Counted from the stretch's first letter, positions 39,678 through 48,808 are shown. The stretch is DNA of 64,000 nt from Lachnospiraceae bacterium (GCA_022510615.1 JAFLTC010000006.1:1-64000); one strand, 5' to 3'. Notes: generated from the sequence alone by a model not told the origin. A program made the numbers and translations.

Positions 39678-39709
39678 GAAGCGGGAGTGGACGCTTCAGA
39701 ATGGAGGTA
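39678..39709 (+). promoter_or_regulatory. Leader hairpin plus CGCTTCAGAATGGAGGT motif before rfbB
   Basis: GAAGCG-GGAGTGGA-CGCTTC hairpin directly followed by AGAATGGAGGT, the ribosome-binding site. Similar hairpin-CGCTTCGGAATGGAGG leaders precede rfbD, the PBP1A gene and the gene at 47503. Confidence 0.5.
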
Positions 39710-39714
39710 TATTT

Positions 39715-40737
39715 ATGAAGATATGTGTCACCGGCGGTGCCGGATTTATCGGAGGAAACTTTGTCCACCATATGGTAAAGAAATACCCGGATTATGAAAT
39801 ATTAAATCTGGATTTACTAACCTACGCTGGGAATCTGGAAACGCTGAAACCAGTGGAAAATGAACCAAATTACCGGTTTGTAAGAGGTGATATTGCGGAC
39901 CGTGACTTTATTATGGATTTATTTAAAAAGGAAAGGTTTGATGTGGTGGTAAACTTTGCGGCGGAGAGCCATGTGGACCGTTCCATCAGCGACCCGGGGA
40001 TTTTTGTACAGACGAATGTGTTAGGAACGCAGGTATTGCTGGACGCCAGTAAGGAATACGGGGTGAAACGTTTTCATCAGGTGTCCACCGATGAAGTGTA
40101 TGGAGATCTTCCGTTAGACCGTCCGGATTTATTTTTCCGTGAAGACACGCCGTTACACACCTCCAGCCCGTATTCCTCCAGTAAGGCAAGTGCGGATTTG
40201 TTCGTTATGGCGTATCATCGTACCTTTGGGCTGCCGGTTACGATTTCCCGTTGTTCCAATAACTATGGACCGTATCAGTTTCCGGAGAAGCTGATTCCCC
40301 TTATGATATCCAGGGCATTGGAGGATGAGGCCCTTCCGGTATACGGCAAAGGAGAAAATGTCAGAGACTGGCTCCATGTGGCAGATCACTGTGAAGCCAT
40401 TGATTTGATACTTCATAAGGGTAAAGTAGGCGAGGTTTATAATGTAGGTGGGCATAACGAGCGGACGAATCTGGAGGTTGTGAAAACGGTTTTAAGAGAA
40501 CTGGATAAGCCGGAGAGTCTGATTGAATATGTTACAGACCGTCCCGGTCATGATTTGCGATATGCCATTGATCCGACGAAAATTGAGACAGAGTTGGGCT
40601 GGAAGCCGACCTACAATTTTGATACCGGCATCCGCCAGACTATCCAGTGGTATCTGGATCATAAGGAATGGTGGGAAAACATTATCAGTGGCGAATATGC
40701 CAATTATTTTGAAAAGATGTACGGGGAGCGCCTATAG
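39715..40737 (+). CDS. rfbB: dTDP-glucose 4,6-dehydratase
   Basis: 340 aa; second step of dTDP-L-rhamnose synthesis. Extended SDR: GGAGFIGGNFVHH (NAD site), NFAAESHVDRSI, STDEVYGDLP active-site region, YSSSKASAD with the Tyr-Lys pair, RCSNNYGPYQFPEKL. RBS ATGGAGGT. rfbD follows 23 bp later, while rfbA and rfbC are not here. Confidence 0.96.
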   Translation: MKICVTGGAGFIGGNFVHHMVKKYPDYEILNLDLLTYAGNLETLKPVENEPNYRFVRGDIADRDFIMDLFKKERFDVVVNFAAESHVDRSISDPGIFVQTNVLGTQVLLDASKEYGVKRFHQVSTDEVYGDLPLDRPDLFFREDTPLHTSSPYSSSKASADLFVMAYHRTFGLPVTISRCSNNYGPYQFPEKLIPLMISRALEDEALPVYGKGENVRDWLHVADHCEAIDLILHKGKVGEVYNVGGHNERTNLEVVKTVLRELDKPESLIEYVTDRPGHDLRYAIDPTKIETELGWKPTYNFDTGIRQTIQWYLDHKEWWENIISGEYANYFEKMYGERL

Positions 40738-40760
40738 CGTAGCTTCGGAATGGAGGTAAT

Positions 40761-41600
40761 ATGAAGGTATTAGTGACAGGAATCCATGGACAGCTGGGGC
40801 ATGACGTGATGGAGGAGTGTAAAAAGCGTGGATATGATGCCGTCGGCGTGGATGTGGAGGAGATGGATATTACCGATGAAGGGAAGATCCGGGAGGTTTT
40901 CTCCCGTGTATGCCCGGAGGCGGTTGTTCATTGTGCTGCTTATACAGCGGTGGATAAGGCGGAGGATGAAGAGGAAATCTGCCGTCTTGTCAATGGAAAG
41001 GGAACGGAGAATATTGCGAAAGTATGCCGGGAACAGGACTGTAAGTTACTGTATCTCAGTACAGATTATGTATTTCAGGGAGAGGGCGAGCGTCCATGGG
41101 AGCCGGAGGATGAGGCGAATCCTTTAAATATATATGGGCAGACAAAATATGAGGGTGAGCAGGCGATTCGACGCTATGTGGAAAAATACTTTATTGTGCG
41201 TATATCCTGGGTGTTTGGTGTGAATGGTGGAAATTTTGTGAAAACGATGCTCCGGTTGGGGAGAGAAAACGGTGCCGTGAAGGTGGTGGATGATCAGATT
41301 GGTTCTCCTACTTATACCCGTGATTTGTCGGTGCTATTGGTGGATATGATAGAAAGTGAAAAATATGGAATTTATCACGCCTCCAATGAAGGCTTCTGTA
41401 GCTGGTACGAATTTGCCAGAGAAATTTTTCGGCTGGCGGGGCTTTCGGTAGAGGTGACACCGGTGGATACCGACCAGTTTCCGGTGAAAGCAAAACGGCC
41501 GAAAAACAGCCGTATGAGCAAAGAAAAAATAGTTAAAAGTGGATTTAACCAGCTACCCTCCTGGGAAAATGCTCTGGAAAGGTACTTGAAAGAGCTTTAA
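40761..41600 (+). CDS. rfbD: dTDP-4-dehydrorhamnose reductase
   Basis: 279 aa; last step of dTDP-rhamnose synthesis. NADPH site TGIHGQLGHDV, VVHCAAYTAVDKAEDE, LSTDYVFQGE, NIYGQTKYEGE with the catalytic Tyr-Lys, and FPVKAKRPKNSRMS near the C-terminus. RBS GGAATGGAGGT. Its TAA overlaps the stop codon of the convergent PBP gene by 4 bp, leaving no room for a separate terminator. Confidence 0.95.
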   Translation: MKVLVTGIHGQLGHDVMEECKKRGYDAVGVDVEEMDITDEGKIREVFSRVCPEAVVHCAAYTAVDKAEDEEEICRLVNGKGTENIAKVCREQDCKLLYLSTDYVFQGEGERPWEPEDEANPLNIYGQTKYEGEQAIRRYVEKYFIVRISWVFGVNGGNFVKTMLRLGRENGAVKVVDDQIGSPTYTRDLSVLLVDMIESEKYGIYHASNEGFCSWYEFAREIFRLAGLSVEVTPVDTDQFPVKAKRPKNSRMSKEKIVKSGFNQLPSWENALERYLKEL

Positions 41601-44167
41601 TTGTGTACTTTACAGGTAGAGTGAGCCAGATAGCCTGGAATCAGCAGTGGAGAATCTGATGTTTTATCAGAACCGGATGCACCTTTCTTATCGGAAGGTG
41701 CATTTTTTTGCAGGTACACCATAGTATATATCTGGGAAGCCGGGCAGTTATCTCCGGCAAGATGGCCAGAGGATTTACATATTTTGCAACGGACATGGCA
41801 GTCGCAGGTTTTTGTCGGTACAGAATCTTTGGCAAAATATTCACGGCGGGCACAGGAACCGCCTACAGCGTTCCCACATAATCCGTCAATAGCGAGATTG
41901 CCACACTTTGTACAGATAAGAGCAGAGGTAACAGAAGACGGTTTAGCAAAGGATTTCTTTTTATATTTCTTATTCAATTTTTCCATGATTTCCCGCCATA
42001 TGGTCTTATGAAAGGAAGTAGCGTTCTGCTTTTCACTGGCATCATAGCCTCCCCAGACACCGGCTGTAAGATATGGCGTATATCCCACAAACCACAAATC
42101 CTTGTTGTCGGTGGAGGTTCCCGTTTTTCCTGCCTGAGGCATATCAAGAGTACGGAATTTCAAGCTTGTTCCTGTTCCCCTCTGGATTACATCCCCCATG
42201 GCACTGGTGAGGAGCCAGGCGGTAGAATCTTTCATAACACGGCGGGAGTCATCCGGGGTGTTTTCTAACAGGACATTGCCGTCATGGTCCAGGATTTTAC
42301 TATAAAAGGAAGCCCGGTGATAAACGCCTCCGTTGGCAATGGAAGCAAAACCGGTAGTCAGTTCCAGATTTGTTACGCCCCTTGTCAGTCCGCCTAATGC
42401 CATTGGCAGTGCAATATCGGTATAGGTTTTGCCAGAATTATCCGTATAATTATCAATAAGTGTGGTAAAACCTAGATTTAACAAGTAATCATAACCGATT
42501 TTCGGTGTTACCTCCTCCAGTGTTTTGACCGCAACGACATTCATGGAATCCGCAATGGCAGTTCGCAGAGAGGTAAGTCCACGATAGGAAGCACCGTACC
42601 AGTTTTTCACCAGGCGTTTCGTGCCGGGATAGTAGTAAGGCGCATCGTCCTGTACGTTGGCAAGAGTCATGCCGGCGGTATCGAAAGCCGGCAGATAGGT
42701 GGACAATACCTTAAAGGTAGAGCCGGGCTGTCTAGCTGACGAAGTGGCACGATTCAAAGTACGGCTGCCGGTTTTAGTTCCCCTGCCGCCACACAGGGCT
42801 TTGACATTTCCTGTACTCTGTTCCATCAGAACAAAGGAGGACTGAGGCTGTATGACAAAGGAAACCGTTTCGGAAACAATGTCCTTCTTCTTTTTCACAA
42901 CCGCTTTCTTATATTGGGAAATCAGCTTTTTGGCCGTTTCTTTTTTTGTATAATACCGGCTGATATTCTGTGCTTTTGTTTTCTTATACCATTTCTTCAT
43001 CGTGTCAAAATTGTAGGTGATTTCCTTGTCATCTGCCTGTTTTACGGTTAGCTGGTAGGAAAGCTGGTATTTAGAATCCGGCGGATAGTATCTTTTATCA
43101 TTGATAATTTTGTCACAGACCTTTTGCATCGAACTGTTCTGTGTACTGTAAATCGTGAGACCGCGACTGTAAAGGGCATTGTAAGCCTGTGTCTCCGTAT
43201 AACCCAGTTTCTGCTTCAAATCCTGAATTACCTGGTCAATGAGGGCATCGGTAAAATACGATGTGGTACGGGCAGTACTTGTCGTTTTCTGATTTACCTT
43301 CTGAATACGCTTATAAACGTTATCCTGAATGGCAGCGGCATATTCCTCCGAGGTAATAAAACCCTGCTCTCTCATATAAGCAAGAATGGTGGTTCGTTTC
43401 GTTTTATTTTTGGCTGGATGAGAAATCGGGTTATAGGCAGAGGGGTTCTGGGTAATTCCTGCCAAAACGGCGCATTCCGAAAGGGACAGGGTGGACACAT
43501 CCTTTCCGAAATACCGCTTTGAGGCCGCCTGGACGCCCAATGTATTCTGCCCTAAGTTAATCGTATTCAGATAATATTCTAAAATCTGGTTTTTAGAGTA
43601 TTTTGTTTCCAGTTGAATGGCAAGGTACTGCTCCTGAATTTTCCTGCGGAAGCGGCTGTAGAGGGTGGTTTCTTCCCCTCCGTTAAAAACCTGGTTTTTC
43701 AGCAGCTGCTGGGTCAGTGTACTGGCCCCCTGGTTGAAATCCCCACCATTTCCAATTCCCGTCACAAAGGCGCGGAAAATACCGGGCACATCAATTCCCT
43801 TATGGGACCAGAAACGTTCGTCTTCAATGGCCACGAAAGCATTTTGTAGATGTACCGGAATTTTGTCCAGTGTAACATATTCCCGGTTTGCGTCCTTTCC
43901 CACCAATGTCTGAATCGTTTTTCCCTTTGAATCCTTAATGGTAGTAGTATACCCCTGAGGTACAACCTGAATGGAGTTAATGTCCGGTGCAGAGGAAACA
44001 ATGCTTTGAAAAGCACCAAAAAAAACACTGGCCCCCAGACAAGCACCAAAAAATATAGCAATTAAAAGAATTCGGATTCCCATAAGCTGTATTTTGTGGA
44101 GTCTGCGGATTGCCGGCGATTTTAGCTGGTTTGCCCTTTTTTCTACTGCCTTGCGACTAAAATTCAT
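41597..44167 (-). CDS. Class A penicillin-binding protein (PBP1A family)
   Basis: 856 aa; start ATG 44167 after GGAGGG. One N-terminal membrane anchor (about 30-58), then the GT51 glycosyltransferase (about 85-270; AFVAIEDERFWSHKGID, GASTLTQQLLKN) and the transpeptidase (about 440-750; SxxK in PGSTFKVLS, SxN in DSMNVV, KTGTS). An extracellular Cys-rich tail (about 770-830) holds about a dozen Cys in CxxC-like pairs (ICTKCGN, CDCHVRCKICKSSGH). Polymerises and cross-links peptidoglycan. The tail is unusual and may bind metal or form disulfides. Confidence 0.95.
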   Translation of the reverse strand: MNFSRKAVEKRANQLKSPAIRRLHKIQLMGIRILLIAIFFGACLGASVFFGAFQSIVSSAPDINSIQVVPQGYTTTIKDSKGKTIQTLVGKDANREYVTLDKIPVHLQNAFVAIEDERFWSHKGIDVPGIFRAFVTGIGNGGDFNQGASTLTQQLLKNQVFNGGEETTLYSRFRRKIQEQYLAIQLETKYSKNQILEYYLNTINLGQNTLGVQAASKRYFGKDVSTLSLSECAVLAGITQNPSAYNPISHPAKNKTKRTTILAYMREQGFITSEEYAAAIQDNVYKRIQKVNQKTTSTARTTSYFTDALIDQVIQDLKQKLGYTETQAYNALYSRGLTIYSTQNSSMQKVCDKIINDKRYYPPDSKYQLSYQLTVKQADDKEITYNFDTMKKWYKKTKAQNISRYYTKKETAKKLISQYKKAVVKKKKDIVSETVSFVIQPQSSFVLMEQSTGNVKALCGGRGTKTGSRTLNRATSSARQPGSTFKVLSTYLPAFDTAGMTLANVQDDAPYYYPGTKRLVKNWYGASYRGLTSLRTAIADSMNVVAVKTLEEVTPKIGYDYLLNLGFTTLIDNYTDNSGKTYTDIALPMALGGLTRGVTNLELTTGFASIANGGVYHRASFYSKILDHDGNVLLENTPDDSRRVMKDSTAWLLTSAMGDVIQRGTGTSLKFRTLDMPQAGKTGTSTDNKDLWFVGYTPYLTAGVWGGYDASEKQNATSFHKTIWREIMEKLNKKYKKKSFAKPSSVTSALICTKCGNLAIDGLCGNAVGGSCARREYFAKDSVPTKTCDCHVRCKICKSSGHLAGDNCPASQIYTMVYLQKNAPSDKKGASGSDKTSDSPLLIPGYLAHSTCKVHN

Positions 44168-44313
44168 AAAACCCTCCATTCCGAAGCGTCAGCGGATAGG
44201 AATCTCCGCCGATACCATTTCCCTTATTATAACAAAAACCCTTGAAAAGGAAAAGAAGAATTAGTAAAATAACAACAGATATACGGATTGGTTTGGAAAG
44301 GATAGGAAAAAGG

Positions 44314-44964
44314 ATGGAAGATTCCCAGATTATATTATACCGGGGCGGACAGGGAGAAGTGGTGGAAAAAAAGTCCAGATTTATAGCGAATATTTTTCCG
44401 GTGTCGGCAGAAGAGGAAGCACTGGAAAGGATAGCGGAGATAAAAAAGAAGCACTACGATGCCAGACACAACTGTTTTGCCTATGTTATCGGGGAAAAAA
44501 ATGAGACGGAGCGCTGCAGCGATGACGGAGAACCCTCCGGCACGGCAGGACGGCCTATGCTAGAGGTGCTGACCGGACAGGGCATCCATAATGCGGCGGC
44601 AGTGGTGACGAGATATTTCGGCGGCACGCTGTTGGGTACCGGGGGACTGGTACGGGCCTATACGGCGGCCATGAAAGAGGCCTTGGCAAACTGCGTGCTG
44701 ATGGAGCAGATGGCAGGGTGCAAAATCAGTATCCGGACGGATTATAATGACATTGGAAAAATCCAGTATCTTGCCAGAACAAAGGAACTGGCGGAACTGG
44801 ATACAAACTATGCCGATACGGTGGAAATGATTTTACTGGTGCCGGAAAAGCTACAGGAGTCGGTCTGCCAGGAAGTAACGGAAAAGACAGCGGGAAAAGC
44901 AGTGATTACTCTGTTAGAAAAGGTGCATTATGGTATTGCCGACGGAAAGGTAATTGTATTATAA
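44314..44964 (+). CDS. YigZ / IMPACT family protein
   Basis: 216 aa from the ATG at 44314 (MEDSQIILY), which gives the normal YigZ length; the ORF track begins 24 codons earlier without an RBS. Signature TRYFGGTLLGTGGLVRAYT plus DDGEPSGTAGRPM are intact, with a C-terminal DUF1949-like domain. Conserved protein of uncertain function (related to eukaryotic IMPACT). The next gene starts 13 bp downstream, probably an operon with rarA. Confidence 0.92.
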   Translation: MEDSQIILYRGGQGEVVEKKSRFIANIFPVSAEEEALERIAEIKKKHYDARHNCFAYVIGEKNETERCSDDGEPSGTAGRPMLEVLTGQGIHNAAAVVTRYFGGTLLGTGGLVRAYTAAMKEALANCVLMEQMAGCKISIRTDYNDIGKIQYLARTKELAELDTNYADTVEMILLVPEKLQESVCQEVTEKTAGKAVITLLEKVHYGIADGKVIVL

Positions 44965-44977
44965 AGGAGATGAGCCC

Positions 44978-46315
44978 GTGGATTTACTGGATTATATGAG
45001 TCAGCAGAATAAGGAAAAGGAATCCCCCCTTGCCTCCCGGATGCGTCCGGTTTCTCTGGACGAGGTGGTGGGGCAGGAGCATATTATCGGTAAGGGAAAG
45101 CTATTATACCGTGCTATTAAGGCGGACAAGCTCAGCTCCATTCTTTTGTACGGACCGCCGGGAACCGGAAAAACCACCCTTGCCAAAGTAATTGCCAATA
45201 CGACCAGTGCGTCATTTCTCCAGATCAATGCCACCTCTGCCGGGAAAAAGGATATGGAGGAAGTGGTGGCAAAGGCAAAGGAAAATCTGGCGGCATACGG
45301 GAAAAAGACGATTCTATTTATCGACGAGATACACCGCTTTAATAAAGGGCAGCAGGATTATCTTCTTCCCTTTGTGGAGGACGGCACGGTGGTGCTGGTT
45401 GGTGCTACTACGGAAAATCCGTATTTCGAGGTAAACGGGGCCTTGATTTCCCGCTCTGTTATATTTGAACTGAAACCATTGGAAAAAGAGCATATAAAAA
45501 CCCTGATTCTCCGGGCTGTTTCGGACAAAGAAAGGGGACTGGGAAGCTATCAGGGCGAAATCGATGAAAATGCACTAGAATTTCTTGCCGACATCAGTGG
45601 GGGGGATGCCAGAACTGCCTTAAATGCTATCGAGCTGGGAGTATTGACAACGGAGCGCAGTGAGGACGGAAAAATCCACATTACCCTGGATGTGGCTCAG
45701 GAATGTATACAAAAGAGAACTCTTCGCTATGATAAAACCGGGGATAATCATTACGATACCATATCCGCCTTTATTAAAAGTATGCGGGGCTCGGACCCGG
45801 ATGCAGCGGTTTATTATCTTGCCAGAATGCTCTATGCCGGTGAGGACATTACCTTTATTGCCCGCAGGATTATGATATGTGCGGCGGAGGATGTTTCCAA
45901 TGCGGACCCGCAGGCGTTAGTGGTGGCTGTCAGTGCGGCCCAGGCGGTGGAACGGCTGGGATTGCCGGAGGCACGGATTGTATTAGCGCAGGCGGCGACC
46001 TATGTGGCATGTGCCCCGAAAAGCAATTCGGCAATCATGGCCATTGATGATGCCACTGCGTTTGTAAAAAGCCATCCAAATTACCGGATTCCGGCGTATC
46101 TTATGGATGCCCATTATAAAGGAGCCGCCAAGCTGGGGCATGGGATTGGCTATCAGTACGCCCATAACTTTGAAAATCATTATGTCAAACAGCAGTATTT
46201 GCCGGACGAGGCGAAGGCAGAGCGGTTTTATATCCCGTCCGATAATGGCTATGAGGCTGAGATACAGAAATATTTCAAAAAAATAGGTGCAGATAAGGCA
46301 GATGCACAGAAATGA
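44978..46315 (+). CDS. rarA: Replication-associated recombination protein A (RarA/MgsA) AAA ATPase
   Basis: 445 aa. Start GTG 44978 with AAAGGAG 8 bp upstream; the ORF-track TTG overlaps the previous gene. MRPVSLDEVVGQEHI, Walker A YGPPGTGKTTL, Walker B LFIDEIHRFNKGQQD, sensor LVGATTENPYFEVN, and the C-terminal tetramerisation part (AHNFENHYVKQQYLP) are typical. Acts at stalled replication forks. Confidence 0.96.
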   Translation: MDLLDYMSQQNKEKESPLASRMRPVSLDEVVGQEHIIGKGKLLYRAIKADKLSSILLYGPPGTGKTTLAKVIANTTSASFLQINATSAGKKDMEEVVAKAKENLAAYGKKTILFIDEIHRFNKGQQDYLLPFVEDGTVVLVGATTENPYFEVNGALISRSVIFELKPLEKEHIKTLILRAVSDKERGLGSYQGEIDENALEFLADISGGDARTALNAIELGVLTTERSEDGKIHITLDVAQECIQKRTLRYDKTGDNHYDTISAFIKSMRGSDPDAAVYYLARMLYAGEDITFIARRIMICAAEDVSNADPQALVVAVSAAQAVERLGLPEARIVLAQAATYVACAPKSNSAIMAIDDATAFVKSHPNYRIPAYLMDAHYKGAAKLGHGIGYQYAHNFENHYVKQQYLPDEAKAERFYIPSDNGYEAEIQKYFKKIGADKADAQK

Positions 46316-46322
46316 GGTTATC

Positions 46323-46562
46323 ATGGAGGAAAAGAAAAAAATGTCCTACACAAAGGGACAGAGAATATTTGCCATAATCGGTGTCATTCTGCTTCTGGCA
46401 CTGTATATTATTACATTTGTTGCGGCCCTTACCACATCACCGGCGGCACCGGCACTGTTTAAGGCCTGTATTGGTGCTTCGATGCTGATACCGCTGATGC
46501 TCTGGTGCTACATCCGGTTTGCGAAATTATTTATGGATGGGAAAGGAAAAGGTGAAGAATGA
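46323..46562 (+). CDS. Small two-helix membrane protein
   Basis: 79 aa from ATG 46323 (GAGGTT upstream). Two predicted membrane segments, IFAIIGVILLLALYIITFVAAL and ALFKACIGASMLIPLMLWCYI, with charged ends. I do not recognise the family. It starts 7 bp after rarA and its stop overlaps the following lipoprotein start (ATGA). Confidence 0.8.
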   Translation: MEEKKKMSYTKGQRIFAIIGVILLLALYIITFVAALTTSPAAPALFKACIGASMLIPLMLWCYIRFAKLFMDGKGKGEE

Positions 46563-47167
46563 GAAAAGTTGCAGTATTAGGTATCGTTTTTTTGCTGGTG
46601 GTCAGTATAACCGGGTGCGGCGGTAACACAGGGAAAGAAAATACGGCGGCAATGGGACCGGAAATGGAAGCCTACCGGAGCTATCTTGAGGAGAGAGATC
46701 AGGTTGAAGACCTTTATTTTTCCTGCATCCCCGTATCGGAGGAGGGGGTGGAAGTTTTAGCGCTCACCTACGGAAAAAATGCGGTGAAAAAAGAAAAGAA
46801 TTCTATCACTACCAGTCATTTGGTACTGAAAACCTATTCCGAGGGCAAGGTTTTAGATGTAGAAGGCAGTAACATGGACAGTTTCAGTAATACCGCTGCT
46901 TTTTTAGCAGGGGACGGAAAAATGTGGGTACCTGTCTATGGAGGAATCGGCGTTTACACGGTAAAGGGAACTATGCTGACCGGCAATGTTTACACCAAGG
47001 AAATGGAAACCTATACGACGTATTCCGTCAATGGGAAAAAGCGGTCTGAGCCGGAAGCCATAGATGCCGGGACGGTAGAGAAGATAGTGGAAACCGGAGA
47101 TAGCACAGCGAAGCCTATCCTGTTTTACAAGAATACAAAGGGAAATAGGGAAAAGTATTTGAAGTAG
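46559..47167 (+). CDS. Putative lipoprotein
   Basis: 202 aa. Type-II signal peptide with lipobox ITGC (Cys about residue 20), then a mature domain of about 180 residues with beta strands (GKMWVPVYGGIGVYTV) and no known motif. Translationally coupled to the small membrane protein, so the two are probably partners at the membrane (inference). Function unknown. Confidence 0.78.
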   Translation: MRKVAVLGIVFLLVVSITGCGGNTGKENTAAMGPEMEAYRSYLEERDQVEDLYFSCIPVSEEGVEVLALTYGKNAVKKEKNSITTSHLVLKTYSEGKVLDVEGSNMDSFSNTAAFLAGDGKMWVPVYGGIGVYTVKGTMLTGNVYTKEMETYTTYSVNGKKRSEPEAIDAGTVEKIVETGDSTAKPILFYKNTKGNREKYLK

Positions 47168-47224
47168 ATGAGTTGTTATTTATTACATAAGACAATATTA
47201 CTTTTTAAATTCACAATAAAAAAA

Positions 47225-47298
47225 TCGAGGTGACAGGATTTGAACCTGCGACCTCTGCGTCCCGAACGCAGCGCTATACCAAACTTAGCCACACCTCG
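47225..47298 (-). tRNA. tRNA-Pro (anticodon CGG)
   Basis: 74-nt cloverleaf on the minus strand. Acceptor CGAGGTG / CACCTCG with discriminator A. Anticodon stem-loop CTGCG-TTCGGGA-CGCAG, T-loop TTCAAAT. CCA is not encoded. A run of seven T follows, serving as the transcript end. Confidence 0.95.
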
Positions 47299-47480
47299 AA
47301 TGTCATCGACTTTATTACTATATAACAACTATATAAAAATGTCAATCCTTTTCTGATGTAAATGGTGCGGCTGGATTGAAAAATGCTTTTAAGAAAGGAA
47401 AGAAATTTCTTGTGCTTTTAGCAGAAATTTACTAAAATAAAAGTAACAGAAAATAGATAGGCGGCGTGCCCCCTACGCTA

Positions 47481-47500
47481 ACGCTTCGGAACGGAGGATA
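47481..47500 (+). promoter_or_regulatory. Leader motif ACGCTTCGGAACGGAGG
   Basis: Same extended leader as before rfbD and PBP1A; a small GCGT-GCCCCCT-ACGC hairpin lies directly upstream. Confidence 0.45.
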
Positions 47501-47502
47501 AG

Positions 47503-48531
47503 ATGAAAAAGGTAAAATGCACGATTTGTCTGTTTCTGGTATTTGTCCTGACGATAGCATCGACAGGGCAGCAGGATACACAGGCAAAAAAGAAAAAGGC
47601 AAAGCTGAGTAAAACGAAACTGACCCTGTATGTGGGGAAAACCGCAAAGCTGAAAGTAAAGAACAACAAGAAAAAGATAAAATGGTCGTCCTCGAAAAAG
47701 AAGGTGGCGATGGTATCGAAAAAAGGAAAGGTAACGGCAAAGCAAAAGGGAAAGGCGGTCATTACCGCTAAAATCGGCAAAAAGAAATTAAAATGTAAGG
47801 TGACGGTGAAGGAAAAAATCGTTTACAAGACCCAGATGATAGAAAATTTTGAGAGCTATGCACCGGGAACCGACTGGGGAAATTACACTCTGGGTGAGGG
47901 ATTGACCAGCGGCGGCGATGAGGATCCTCATTATCTGGCGAAGGACGAGACGATGAAGGTAGTTGTGGACCCGGAAAATCCAAATAATAAGGTGCTTCAG
48001 GTAAAACCGAAATTTTACAGCTATGCACCGGTCTTTACGGTAGACCTTACGAAATTAACAGGCTTATCCACAAAGAAGCTGGGAGACTATGCCGGTGTCC
48101 GCGTAAAAATCCGTGTTGTCAGCGATGCTTCCTGCCATGTGGGAATCGGTCTGAATGCCTTCTTTGGAAAAGCCGGAACGATTAATAAAAAGTATGCCTT
48201 CAATACATACACAGCAAGTGACCAGGCCTTACCAAAGGAAGTAGAATATTACAAATTTTATTATGCAAAGGGAATGCTGACTGGCGTAGGACCAGAAGAC
48301 GGCAGTATGCCACAGTTTACTGCAGGTAAACATACAAAAGGTCATAAGTTTTTGGAAAAAGATAAAAATGTTGGCTTTGCCACAAAAACACTGACCTTTA
48401 ATAAATACCTGACAAGCACCCTCAAGCAGCAAAACCAGTTTGACTTTGTGCTGGGAGGCAGTTATAGCAAGCCGTTAAAAGGGGAGTATCTGGCGTGGTA
48501 TATGGATGATGTGCAGTTGATTTACCGCTAG
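47503..48531 (+). CDS. Secreted Big_2 protein with C-terminal beta-sandwich domain
   Basis: 342 aa. Signal peptide (about 1-28, ending TQAKKK). Very lysine-rich Big_2-like domain (about 30-105; KLSKTKLTLYVGKTAKL, GKVTAKQKGKAVI). A C-terminal domain of about 230 residues begins QMIENFESYAPGTDWGNY and ends YLAWYMDDVQLIYR, a layout like carbohydrate-binding jelly-roll modules (inference). No catalytic motif seen. Probably binds extracellular or cell-wall glycans. Confidence 0.8.
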   Translation: MKKVKCTICLFLVFVLTIASTGQQDTQAKKKKAKLSKTKLTLYVGKTAKLKVKNNKKKIKWSSSKKKVAMVSKKGKVTAKQKGKAVITAKIGKKKLKCKVTVKEKIVYKTQMIENFESYAPGTDWGNYTLGEGLTSGGDEDPHYLAKDETMKVVVDPENPNNKVLQVKPKFYSYAPVFTVDLTKLTGLSTKKLGDYAGVRVKIRVVSDASCHVGIGLNAFFGKAGTINKKYAFNTYTASDQALPKEVEYYKFYYAKGMLTGVGPEDGSMPQFTAGKHTKGHKFLEKDKNVGFATKTLTFNKYLTSTLKQQNQFDFVLGGSYSKPLKGEYLAWYMDDVQLIYR

Positions 48532-48564
48532 CGATAACCATCAAAATATAGGCTTTAAACAATG

Positions 48565-48640
48565 GATACCATTCAATCGATTCGAACCGGAAACGCTTCG
48601 CGTCTAAGGTTCTCACTGATTGAATGGTATCTTTTGTTTT
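48565..48640 (+). terminator. Long-hairpin terminator after the Big_2 protein
   Basis: Perfect 14-bp stem GATACCATTCAATC / GATTGAATGGTATC, inner GAACC/GGTTC and apical ACGC-TTC-GCGT, followed by TTTTGTTTT. Confidence 0.85.
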
Positions 48641-48733
48641 AACTATGTTAGGTGGTTGTCGCTAGAGGTTAATCAAAGCAAAGTGTACCCCTTTCCCTCG
48701 GCAAAATCAAAGCGAAAAACAGGTTTCAAACGA

Positions 48734-48808
48734 GAACAAGCCACCAATCAGCGAAAACCTTTAACGCGAAGCGTTACCTGTGAGATTGGTGGGCTGTTCT
48801 TGTTTTAT
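48734..48808. terminator. Second long hairpin before the thioesterase 3' end
   Basis: GAACAAGCCACCAATC pairs with GATTGGTGGGCTGTTC; apical AACGC-GAA-GCGTT; TTGTTTTAT follows on the plus strand. Lies between convergent genes and may stop both transcripts. Its apex is the exact reverse complement of the apex of the preceding hairpin. Confidence 0.7.
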
